Position numbers and translations under genes: made by a program. Source: Trebonia sp963843745 (GTDB taxonomy: Bacteria; Actinomycetota; Actinomycetes; Streptosporangiales; Streptosporangiaceae). Taken from it: a stretch of 64,000 bases of DNA. Below are positions 27,005-35,532 of this stretch, piece by piece (position 1 is the first letter of the stretch; the number at the start of each line of letters is the position of its first letter). The stretch lies in assembly GCA_963843745.1 (NCBI GenBank), contig CAWJLP010000003.1, positions 124,001 to 188,000 on the forward strand, read 5' to 3'. The notes under the pieces are model-generated. The model was not told the DNA's origin. It saw nothing but the letters and a program-made list of their open reading frames with translations, and did not search any database.

Positions 27005-27847
27005 TCAGAGCTTGAGGATGATGCCGGCGAGCTCGGCCGGCATCGACAGGAACGGGGAGTGCGAGGACTCCAGCGTGTGCACGCTGGTGGGATTGCCAGG
27101 GAAGGCGGCGTCGGCGAGCTCGATGAACCTGCGCTGCATGGGCGGCTGCAGCGCCCGGTCCCGCGTGCACACGACGTACGTGCGCGGGACCGAACCCCAG
27201 CCGTCGGCGGTGAGCGTGGTCGCCCCGGCGGCGATGCCGGCGGGGGCGTCCGGAGTGAGCAGCCCGATCGCGGCGTCGGCGACATCGGTGCCGACGTCGC
27301 CGAAGAAGGCGTCGCGCAGCAGCTGGTGATACGCCGGATCGGGCGAGGCGGTGTCGAGGCGCAGCCCGCCGATCGCCGCCGGGTCGGCCACCATCGCCAC
27401 CTGGACCAGGTCGCCCTCGTTCTCCGGCGCGAAGATGTAGGCGGCGGCAGGAACGCCGGAGGCCGGCATGAACGCGGTCACGTAGACGGCGTGCGCGAAC
27501 AGGCCTGGCGCGTCCTGGACGGCCCTGGTCAGCACGTTGCCGCCCATGCTGTGCGCGACCGCGGTCACCGGCGCTCCGCCGCCCAGCGCCCGCGCCTGCG
27601 CGACGAACAGCGCGGCGGCCTCGTCCAGGTCCGCGATCGCCGGGGACGGCTCGGCGGCCAGCGCGGCGGGATCGAAGGGCCGGGCCGTGGGCGTGCCGGG
27701 ACGCCGGGCGCGCAGCCCGTGCCCGGCCATGTCGACCGCCAGCGCCCGTGTGCCGGCGGCGGTGAGCCTGCCGAGCACCTCCGACCAGCACCAGGCCCCG
27801 TGCCAGAAGCCGTGCAGCAGCAGGACAGGCGTTTCCCGCGTCGTCAT
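27005..27847 (-). CDS. Alpha/beta hydrolase
   Basis: A 280-residue single-domain alpha/beta hydrolase. LLLHGFWHGAWCW provides the oxyanion region, AHSMGGN is the nucleophile elbow with Ser as catalytic residue, and the C-terminal ESSHSPFLSMP supplies the catalytic His. The profile is that of the salicylate/methyl esterase-like branch (HGFWHGAWCWS), with no signal peptide. The substrate cannot be stated. The start is ATG 27847 with GGGAGAACG upstream; an upstream extension is low-complexity and unlikely. It is transcribed divergently from the lipoprotein gene at 27940. Confidence 0.88.
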   Translation of the reverse strand: MTTRETPVLLLHGFWHGAWCWSEVLGRLTAAGTRALAVDMAGHGLRARRPGTPTARPFDPAALAAEPSPAIADLDEAAALFVAQARALGGGAPVTAVAHSMGGNVLTRAVQDAPGLFAHAVYVTAFMPASGVPAAAYIFAPENEGDLVQVAMVADPAAIGGLRLDTASPDPAYHQLLRDAFFGDVGTDVADAAIGLLTPDAPAGIAAGATTLTADGWGSVPRTYVVCTRDRALQPPMQRRFIELADAAFPGNPTSVHTLESSHSPFLSMPAELAGIILKL

Positions 27848-27939
27848 CGGCGTTCTCCCTCGGGGCCGGGCTAGAAGTCCAAGGGTAGGGCCGCGCGTCC
27901 GCCGGGCGGAAGGACGGGACCTGGGGTAATTTGCATGCT

Positions 27940-28779
27940 GTGACACCGCGGGACAGAGCGGTCCGGAGCCTGAAGCGCGCGCCGGTGCCGGCCGCGCTGC
28001 TGGTCGCCGGCCTCGTCGCGCTCGCTGCCTGCAGCAGCGGCACCGGCAGCAGCGGCACCGGCAGCAGCGGCACCGGCGGCAGCAGCGGCACCGGGCAAGC
28101 CGCCGCCAGCCCGTCCGCGCGATCCCAGCGGGCCGCCGCGAGGAGCGCCGACCCCGCGGCCGGGCCTGGCGACGGCGTACCGCACGCCGCCCGCAGCGGC
28201 GGGCCCCCGCTCGAGCCCCTGCCGCCGCCGCCGAGCGCGCTGCCGGTCGCGCCGGGCGCGGGAAGCCTCCATCAGACCGCCGCGTTCCCGAGCACCGCCT
28301 CGACCCCGTTCCATAACGCCATGTACGACCTGTGGCTCGCCGTGACCACGGGCAAAGCCAGCCTCGCGCTTCCCGCGTTCTTCCCCGAGGCCGCGTACAC
28401 CCAGGTCAAGGCCATCGCCGGCCCGGTGTCCGACTGGGAGAACCGGCTCTGGTACGACTTCACGCTCGACGTGGCGGCGGCCCACGCCGAGGTCGGCCAC
28501 GGCGCCACGTTCGTCCGGGTCATCGCCCCGTCGGAGCTCGCCGTGTGGGTGTCTCCCGGCGCCTGCTACAACAGCGCCGGCTACTGGCACCTGCCCGGCC
28601 CGCGAGTCGTCTACGAGCAGGGCGGAGAAACGAGATCGTTCGGGATAGCTTCTCTTATTTCCTGGCGCGGAGACTGGTACGTGGTGCACTTCGGCGCGGT
28701 GCTGCGCAGTGGCGCGTACGGAGAAGTCGACGACCCGGAAACGGGGGAGGGCGAGCCAGGGCCGCCCGGCGGCTGCTGA
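27940..28779 (+). CDS. Hypothetical lipoprotein with Gly/Ser/Thr repeats
   Basis: About 279 residues. A lipoprotein signal peptide ends in LVALAAC; the mature N-terminus is a Ser-Gly-Thr linker encoded by a 15-base tandem repeat, then a Pro/Ala-rich stretch. The folded part (residues ~115-265) starts FHNAMYDLWLAVTTGKASLALPAFFPEAAY and ends RGDWYVVHFGAVLRSG, a pattern frequent in uncharacterised actinobacterial surface proteins. The function is unknown. GTG 27940 is taken as start, but TTG 27931 has a better-placed GGGG. A 16-base tandem repeat begins at its stop codon. Confidence 0.75.
   Translation: MTPRDRAVRSLKRAPVPAALLVAGLVALAACSSGTGSSGTGSSGTGGSSGTGQAAASPSARSQRAAARSADPAAGPGDGVPHAARSGGPPLEPLPPPPSALPVAPGAGSLHQTAAFPSTASTPFHNAMYDLWLAVTTGKASLALPAFFPEAAYTQVKAIAGPVSDWENRLWYDFTLDVAAAHAEVGHGATFVRVIAPSELAVWVSPGACYNSAGYWHLPGPRVVYEQGGETRSFGIASLISWRGDWYVVHFGAVLRSGAYGEVDDPETGEGEPGPPGGC
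28033..28095 (+). repeat. 15-bp tandem repeat within the lipoprotein gene
   Basis: Four copies of agcagcggcaccggc, three of them contiguous and the fourth displaced by three bases, encode the SSGTG linker after the lipidated cysteine. Such repeats can gain or lose units in frame. Confidence 0.85.
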
Positions 28780-28841
28780 CAACCGGTCAGGCAGACAACC
28801 GGTCAGGCAGACAACCGGTCAGGCAGACAACCGATCAGGCA
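28778..28841. repeat. Four tandem copies of a 16-bp unit
   Basis: gacaaccggtcaggca is repeated four times without spacers (the fourth with one change, ccg-a-tc), beginning inside the lipoprotein stop codon; partial units continue toward 28877 and into the end of the response regulator gene. The short unit and lack of spacers exclude a CRISPR array. Confidence 0.9.
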
Positions 28842-28864
28842 GGCGGCGGTCCGCCAGGCAACCG

Positions 28865-29317
28865 TCAGGCAGGCAGCACCGGCAGCTTCACCAGCGCCAG
28901 GAAGAAGTCGTCGATCTGCCGGATCGCGTCGATGAAGTGCTCGAAGTCGACCGGCTTGCTGATGTAGGCGTTGGCGTGCAGCTCGTAGCTGCGCAGGATG
29001 TCCTCTTCGGCCTGCGAGGTGGTCAGCATGACCACGGGGATGAGCAGCAGCTCGGGATCCCGTTTCAGCTCGGCGAGCACCTCGAGGCCGGAAAGCCGCG
29101 GCAGGTTGACGTCGAGCAGGATCAGCCCGGGGCGCGGCGCGTCCGCGAACGGCCCGGCCCGGCGCACGAACTGCAGCGCCTGCTCACCGTCACTGACGAC
29201 GTGCAGCCTGTTGCGAATCTTGTAGTACTCGAAGGCTTCCTTGGTCATCAGGACGTCGCCTTCGTCGTCCTCGACAAGCAGCACGTCGATCGGTTCCGCG
29301 CGATCGCTGTCAGCCAT
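28865..29317 (-). CDS. Single-domain response regulator
   Basis: A 150-residue CheY/Rcp1-like receiver. The acidic pocket is VEDDEGD (residues 16-21), the phosphoacceptor is Asp69 in LLDVNLP, and Thr/Lys switch residues are in MLTTSQ and ISKPV (Lys121). There is no output domain, so it would act by protein contact or as a phosphotransfer intermediate. The ATG overlaps the stop of the upstream histidine kinase gene (ATGGCTGA) and is preceded by AGGAG, so translation is coupled. It is the last gene of the phosphatase-kinase-receiver operon. Confidence 0.93.
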   Translation of the reverse strand: MADSDRAEPIDVLLVEDDEGDVLMTKEAFEYYKIRNRLHVVSDGEQALQFVRRAGPFADAPRPGLILLDVNLPRLSGLEVLAELKRDPELLLIPVVMLTTSQAEEDILRSYELHANAYISKPVDFEHFIDAIRQIDDFFLALVKLPVLPA

Positions 29318-30948
29318 GACTCTCCTGTACCTGTGCCTGTACCTGTACCTGTGGCAACTCGGGCTGCGAGCGCAGCGACGGATATTCGGGCAGCACCGGG
29401 AGCGTGAACCGGAACACGGCCCCCGCACCCTCCACGGCACCGGCGCCGGCGTCGGTGTCCAGCCATATCCGGCCGCCGAAGTACTCGATGATCTTCCGGC
29501 ACATGGCCAGCCCGATGCCCGTGCCCGGATACGTCGCCCGGTCATGCAGCCGCTGGAAGATCACGAAGATCCGCTCCGCGTATTCTGCACTGATCCCGAT
29601 GCCGTTGTCCGACACAGAGAAAAGCCAGGACCTCCCGTCGCGGGCGGCGGTCACGCTGATCCGCGGCGGCTCGCTCGCCGCGGAACTTGATCGCGTTGCC
29701 GAGCAGGTTCTGGAAGACCGCGGTCATGAGCGGAAGCTGTGCCGAGACCACCGGCAGCGGGCCCGCGGTCACCGTCGCGCCCGCCTGCGTCAGCTGGTTC
29801 TCCAGGTTCGCCTGTGCCGCCGCGAGCGCGGCCGCACAGGAGACCGGGCCGGCCTCGCCGGCGGCGGAACGGCCCACCCGGCTGAACGCCAGCAGGTCGT
29901 TGATCAGCACCTGCATCCGCTTCGCGCCGTCCACGGCGAACTCGATGTACTGGTCGGCCCGCTCGTCGAGCTGGCCGGCGTACCGGCGCTGCAGCAGCTG
30001 GCAGAAGGAGGTGACCTTCCGCAGCGGCTCCTGGAGGTCGTGCGACGCGACGTAGGCGAACTGCTCGAGCTCGGCGTTGGACCGCTGCAGGTCGGTCGCG
30101 TGCGCCGTCAGCGCCTCGTTGGCCTCGTGCAGCGCGGTCAGCTCCGCCAGGATGCGCTCTCGCATCCGGTTCACGTCGGCCGCCAGCTGGTCGACCTCGC
30201 GCGGTCCCGACGCGACGACCTCGTGGCCGAAGTCGCCGTCCGCCACCCGCCGGGCCGCCCCCGCGAGCAGGTACAGCGGCCGGATCGCGCTGCGGCGCAG
30301 GGCAATCGCGAGCAGCACCACGATGGCCGCCAGGACGACCGCGATGACGATCAGCACCGTGTCGAGCGTGTCGGAGGCGGCGTTCAGCTCGTGCAGGGTC
30401 TGTGCCCGGGCGGCGGAGACGTCCGCCTGGAATGCGGCCAGCCGGGCCCGCAGCGCGTCGAAGGACGCCTTGCCCGCCAGGATGTCCGGGCTGACCACGG
30501 GCTTGCCGCTGGCCGCGACCTGCTTGATCAGCGGCTCCGCGTACCTGGTGCGCCACGTGTGCGCCTGCTGGATGACCGTCTCGAGGTTCGCCGTGCTCGG
30601 CGCGGGGAGCGCGGTCACCAGCGTGCGCAGGGTCATGATCGTGCTGGTCTCCGCGGCAAGCCCCTCGGTGTACGGCGCCAGGAAGTCCTGCTGGCCGCTG
30701 AGCGCGTAACCGCGCAGGCCTGTTTCCTGGTTCAGCAGCGCGCTGTCAAGCGCCTGAGCGTCGAGGGCGGCGGGGTCGATGGTGTTCTCGATCCGTGCCT
30801 GCTGCTGGTTCACCCGTGCCAGGGCGAGCCCGCCGCCGACCATGGCCGCCACGGAGAACAGCGCGATGACCAGCACCGCGACGCCGATGATCCGGCTGAG
30901 CGGCCAGCGGCGGGAGTCGAGAGCGGCAGGACGGGGCGGCGTGGTCAT
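29310..30948 (-). CDS. CHASE3-like sensor histidine kinase (frame disrupted)
   Basis: About 545 residues after one frame correction. TM1 lies at ~17-40, then a helical CHASE3-like extracytoplasmic domain (~41-185), TM2 (~193-215), HAMP, a HisKA helix with phosphoacceptor His in YVASHDLQEPLRK, and HATPase N box NLLGNAIKFRGER. The frame breaks right after that box, near 29666: the expected PPRISVTAARDGRSW and the G boxes (DNGIGI, GTGIGLAMCRKI) are one base out of register. The protein ends in a (QV)n tail encoded by a cctgta microsatellite. The ATG overlaps the stop of the phosphatase gene (ATGA). It should phosphorylate one or both receivers of its operon. Confidence 0.88.
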
Positions 30949-32150
30949 GAGTAACCGAGCGCGAGGATCGCGATGTCGTCGTTCAGTTCGCCGAAATTGA
31001 GCTTGCGCACCTGTTCCATCAGCCGCCGCAGCAGCTGTTCCTCGCTGGCCTGCCCGGGATCGTACGGCAGCGGCCCGAGGGCGTCGCGGACCAGGTCGAT
31101 AAGGCCGTCGGTGTCGAGCCGGTACGGCCCCTGGCTGATCCGCCCCTCGATCAGCCCGTCGGTGTACATCAGCAGCGACCAGTTGTCGCCGAGCGCCACC
31201 TCGTGTCCTGGCCACCGCCGCGCCGTGTTGAGGCCGACCGGCGGGGACGCCGGGGCGGTGAGCTCGGTGATCCCGTCCGGCGTGACGAGCAGCGGGGCCG
31301 GGTGGCCGGCCAGCCGCAGGATCCCGCTGCGCCGGTCCGGCGCCACCGACAGCATGCACACGGTGGCGAACATGGCCTCTTCCTGCTGCTCGTGCTCGAG
31401 AACCTGCTGGACGGTGGCCAGCACCTCTTCCGCCGGGTGCCCCGCGAGCACCAGGGTCCGCCAGGCGACTCGCAGGCAGACGCCGAGCGCGGCCTCGCCA
31501 GGGCCGTGCCCGCAGACGTCGCCGATCAGCGCGTGCACCCAGCCGTCGGCGGCTTCGACCATGTCGTAGAAGTCGCCGCCGAGCAGCCGCTGCTTGCCGC
31601 CGGCCCAGCAGCGGGCCGACACCCGCAGCCGCGGGTCGCGCACCACCGGCTGCGGCAGCAGCCCGTGCTCGAGGCGGGCGTTCTCGCGCGCGTTGATTCG
31701 CGCGGTGTGCAGCTGCCGCTGGGTCTCGTCCCAGTAGCGGCGCTCCATCGCGTACCGGATGACCCGCTGCAGCGTCGCGCCGGAGACCTCGCCTTTGACC
31801 AGGTAGTCCTGCGCGCCGGCGCGCACGGCCTGCTCGCCGAGGTGCTCGTCGGACAGCCCGGTCAGCACCACGGTCGCCGACTCCGGATAGTGCTGCAGCA
31901 GCCATTGCAGGGCCTGCAGGCCGCGAGCGTCGGGCAGGCCGAGGTCGAGCAGCACGCACGCCGCGCCGGGGATCAGCCGCCGCGCGTCAGCCAGCGAGCG
32001 CGCCCGCTCCATCACCATGTCGGCGCCCGCCTCAGCGAGCAGTTCCTGCACGAGGAACGCGTCGCCGTCGTCGTCCTCGATCAGCAGCACCCGCAGCGGC
32101 ACGGCATGCTGCGGGGAGCCGGCGCCGCCCGGTGCGGGGTTAGCCACCAC
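30945..32150 (-). CDS. Response regulator with PP2C (SpoIIE/RsbU-type) phosphatase output
   Basis: A 401-residue protein: receiver domain (residues ~19-135; acidic pocket EDDDGD, phosphoacceptor Asp69 in LLDLGLPD, Lys in LVKGE), a helical linker, then a PP2C-type phosphatase (~175-400) with metal ligands in GGDFYD and GDVCGHGPGEAA and the closing ELNDDIAILAL. Such proteins dephosphorylate an anti-sigma-factor antagonist in partner-switching pathways. None is encoded nearby, so the target must lie elsewhere. The start is GTG 32150 (or the adjacent GTG). It is the first gene of a three-gene operon with four- and eight-base overlaps, which implies the kinase controls the phosphatase. Confidence 0.93.
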   Translation of the reverse strand: MVANPAPGGAGSPQHAVPLRVLLIEDDDGDAFLVQELLAEAGADMVMERARSLADARRLIPGAACVLLDLGLPDARGLQALQWLLQHYPESATVVLTGLSDEHLGEQAVRAGAQDYLVKGEVSGATLQRVIRYAMERRYWDETQRQLHTARINARENARLEHGLLPQPVVRDPRLRVSARCWAGGKQRLLGGDFYDMVEAADGWVHALIGDVCGHGPGEAALGVCLRVAWRTLVLAGHPAEEVLATVQQVLEHEQQEEAMFATVCMLSVAPDRRSGILRLAGHPAPLLVTPDGITELTAPASPPVGLNTARRWPGHEVALGDNWSLLMYTDGLIEGRISQGPYRLDTDGLIDLVRDALGPLPYDPGQASEEQLLRRLMEQVRKLNFGELNDDIAILALGYS

Positions 32151-32156
32151 GGTTAC

Positions 32157-32930
32157 CTACGCGAAAGGCGTCATCAGGGTGAAGTCGGTCGTCCATAGAG
32201 GGCAGCCAGCATAGTAGCCGCCATCCTCGGGGAGAACATGACAGCTGCCGATAACAGATAATGAGGCGCCGCGGACGGATTGGGTCAGCTGGCCGCTGAC
32301 CGCCTGCACCTCGCAGATCACGGTTCTGGTCCCGCCGGTCCAGGCGACTTTGTTGGGGAACACGTACGACTGCGTCAGGCTGATGGCGAGCTGCGGGTTC
32401 AGGTACCCCGTGAGCCGGCTGGCACAGCCGGAGCTGGCCGCGTTCTGCACCACGGTCGTCCCCGGCCACACCGAAGGCGGCAGCGCGAACGTGGCGAACA
32501 CCTCCGCCTTGTGCGGGGTGGTGCAGGGCAGCACGGAGACGACCTGCCCGTTCGGGGCGCTGACGCAGTCTCCCGTCTGCAGCGTGAAGACGGCGGACTC
32601 GTGATACTTGATCGTGACGGGTTTCTTGAACCCGTGGGTGAGCGCGCCGACGGTGCCGATCGCGCCGCCGACGATCGCCAGCGCGGCGACGGCGAATCCG
32701 GCCGCGAGCAGCAGGCTGCGGCGGCGGTGCCCGGGCCCGAGCGCCTCGGCCTCGTCGACCGGCTCGGCCACGCCGACCAGCTCGGTCGGTTCGACTTCCT
32801 CGGGAAGCTCTACGGGGTCCAGCTCAACACGAGGATCGGGGACAGTGTGCTCGGTGGTTTCCGGCAGCTCAGCGTGCTCGGTGGTTTCCGGCAGCTCAGC
32901 GGGCTCGCCCTCCGCGGCTTCCAACGACAT
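32157..32930 (-). CDS. Septum-formation-domain membrane protein
   Basis: A 257-residue protein with an acidic cytosolic N-terminus (~70 residues), one membrane helix (~72-97) and an extracytoplasmic domain beginning VFTLQTGDCVS and containing VVSVLPCTTPHKAEVFATFALP and CASRLTGYL, the features of the actinobacterial septum-formation domain. The four or more cysteines probably form disulfides. The start is ATG 32930 with AGGAG upstream. The N-terminal acidic tail contains a duplicated ELPETTEH unit encoded by a 27-base direct repeat at 32847-32900. It sits 6 bases upstream of the phosphatase operon on the same strand and may share its transcript. The precise function is unknown. Confidence 0.75.
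   Translation of the reverse strand: MSLEAAEGEPAELPETTEHAELPETTEHTVPDPRVELDPVELPEEVEPTELVGVAEPVDEAEALGPGHRRRSLLLAAGFAVAALAIVGGAIGTVGALTHGFKKPVTIKYHESAVFTLQTGDCVSAPNGQVVSVLPCTTPHKAEVFATFALPPSVWPGTTVVQNAASSGCASRLTGYLNPQLAISLTQSYVFPNKVAWTGGTRTVICEVQAVSGQLTQSVRGASLSVIGSCHVLPEDGGYYAGCPLWTTDFTLMTPFA
32847..32900 (-). repeat. 27-bp tandem duplication in the septum-domain gene
   Basis: Two exact, adjacent 27-base copies (32847-32873 and 32874-32900) encode two successive nine-residue acidic units, ELPETTEHA and ELPETTEHT. The duplication is in frame and adds length to the disordered cytosolic tail. Confidence 0.85.
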
Positions 32931-33073
32931 GCTGCTCCTGCTTCGCGGTGCCGGACGCTCGCTTGCCGCGTCCCTTAATCTTCAACTTCCCCATCTGCGG
33001 CGGTGGCATTCCGTTCAGCGTGCCCCAGTTGCCTGTGGGTTCCTTGAGAGCAGGCGGCCGGTAGCCTGATGCC

Positions 33074-33268
33074 GTGCGGCTGACGGAATTCTGGGCGCGG
33101 ATGAGAGAGCAGTTCGGTGACGTGTACGCCGAGAGCCTCGCGAAAGATTACGTTCTGTCGAACCTTGATGGGCGTACCGTGAACGAGGCGCTGGCCGACG
33201 GAGTGGATGCGAAGGTCATCTGGCGCGCCGTGTGCGACACGTTCAACGTCCCCGACGCCCTCCGTTAG
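33074..33268 (+). CDS. DUF3046 protein
   Basis: A 64-residue protein, MRLTEFWARMREQFG..., matching the actinobacterial DUF3046 family, which typically lies just before recA, as here. The GTG start fits the family's usual length. The function is not known; the conserved synteny makes it a useful marker of the actinobacterial recA locus. Confidence 0.92.
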   Translation: MRLTEFWARMREQFGDVYAESLAKDYVLSNLDGRTVNEALADGVDAKVIWRAVCDTFNVPDALR

Positions 33269-33341
33269 CCCCGTTATCCCGAACGGGCCCGTGGTTCCCG
33301 TCGTCCCTCAATCGAACAAGCCGGCGCGTCTTGCCTGCGCT

Positions 33342-33363
33342 CGAATAACCGTTCCCCTATAGT
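33342..33363 (+). promoter_or_regulatory. LexA-box-like site and -10 element of recA
   Basis: CGAATAACCGTTCC (33342-33355) fits the actinobacterial SOS box (GAAC-N4-GTTC) with one mismatch in the core. TATAGT at 33358-33363 follows immediately and is a good -10 hexamer. LexA bound here would block recA transcription. This leaves a leader of about 125 bases before the recA start. Confidence 0.55.
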
Positions 33364-33494
33364 GGACATGTCGGGGCCGTTGTATGCGGTCCGGAGCGCG
33401 TTTTCGCTGGTCCGTGCGGTGCTGCCCGGAAATGTCAGTGGTGGCGCGTAGCGTAGGCGACCTGAACCTAACTACAACCCGGCAGGGAGTCCTC

Positions 33495-34616
<1,122 letters not shown>

Positions 34617-34631
34617 CGGGCGTGAGTCCCT

Positions 34632-35255
34632 GTGGCCAGCCGCAAGGGTCGCACGAGCCCGACGCCCCGCGCGGAGCGGCCGGGGCGTCCGGCCACTGAC
34701 GTCCGTGGCGTCCCGGGCGCCACGGACCGCGATGACACCGCTGATCCGGAGGCGCGGGCGCGGCAGATCTGCCTGCGACTGCTGACGCTCGCGCCCCGGA
34801 CGAGGGCGCAGCTCGCCAGCGCGCTCCGTGACCGCGGCGTTCCCGATGACGCCGCGCACACCGTCCTCGACAGGTTCGCCGACGTGGGGCTGATCGACGA
34901 CGCCGCGTTCGCCCGGGCGTGGGTGGAGTCCAGGCACTACAGCCGGGGGCTGGCGGGCCGTGCCCTGCGCGCCGAGCTCAGGCAGCGCGGCGTCGGCGAC
35001 GACCAGATCAAGGACGCCATCGAGGATCTCGGCCCGGATGCTGAGGTAGCCACCGCGCGGCGGCTTGTCGAGCGGAAGCTCGCGAGCACCCGCGGCCTGC
35101 CGTCCGAGGCGCGGATCCGGCGGCTCGCCGGGACGCTCGCACGCAAGGGGTATCCGCCGGGTCTCGCGTTCCGTGTGGTCCAGGAGGCCCTGGAAACAGA
35201 AGGTGCGGAAATAGAGGAATCCTGCTTCGACGAGCTCGGTACTTATACGGAATGA
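34632..35255 (+). CDS. recX: Regulatory protein RecX
   Basis: A 207-residue RecX, a modulator that caps RecA filaments and inhibits strand exchange. The N-terminal ~45 residues are basic/polar and non-conserved; the rest forms three repeated three-helix units, with hallmarks such as RTRAQLASALRDRGVPDDAAHTVLDRF, DVGLIDDAAFARAWVESR and RGVGDDQIKDAIE. It starts at GTG 34632, 15 bases after recA, and should be co-transcribed with it at reduced level through the hairpin at the end of recA. Confidence 0.95.
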   Translation: MASRKGRTSPTPRAERPGRPATDVRGVPGATDRDDTADPEARARQICLRLLTLAPRTRAQLASALRDRGVPDDAAHTVLDRFADVGLIDDAAFARAWVESRHYSRGLAGRALRAELRQRGVGDDQIKDAIEDLGPDAEVATARRLVERKLASTRGLPSEARIRRLAGTLARKGYPPGLAFRVVQEALETEGAEIEESCFDELGTYTE

Positions 35256-35532
35256 AGCTGAATTATTACTTTCAGTGAACTTCCGTTCCCACAATGAGCC
35301 ATTGCTTGCTCAAACCGTTATCAACGCTTAACCTCAGCGCAGTGAGGCGTTACCTAGCGCTGGACGGGTGATCGGCTCGGACAAACCGAACACGACGGCT
35401 ACTAGCCGCAGCCGGACGGCGTGCGGGACCCCTCGCGCCAGGGCGTGATCCAGGGGCAGCGACCCCGAGGACATGGCCCTGGGTACCGCCCTGGCCAACA
35501 GGGTTCCGGGAGCACGGACGAAAGGGGTACCT

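Noticed and set aside
28778..28841. Possible CRISPR array
   Set aside because: Units are 16 bases and contiguous, with no spacers and no cas genes in the window.
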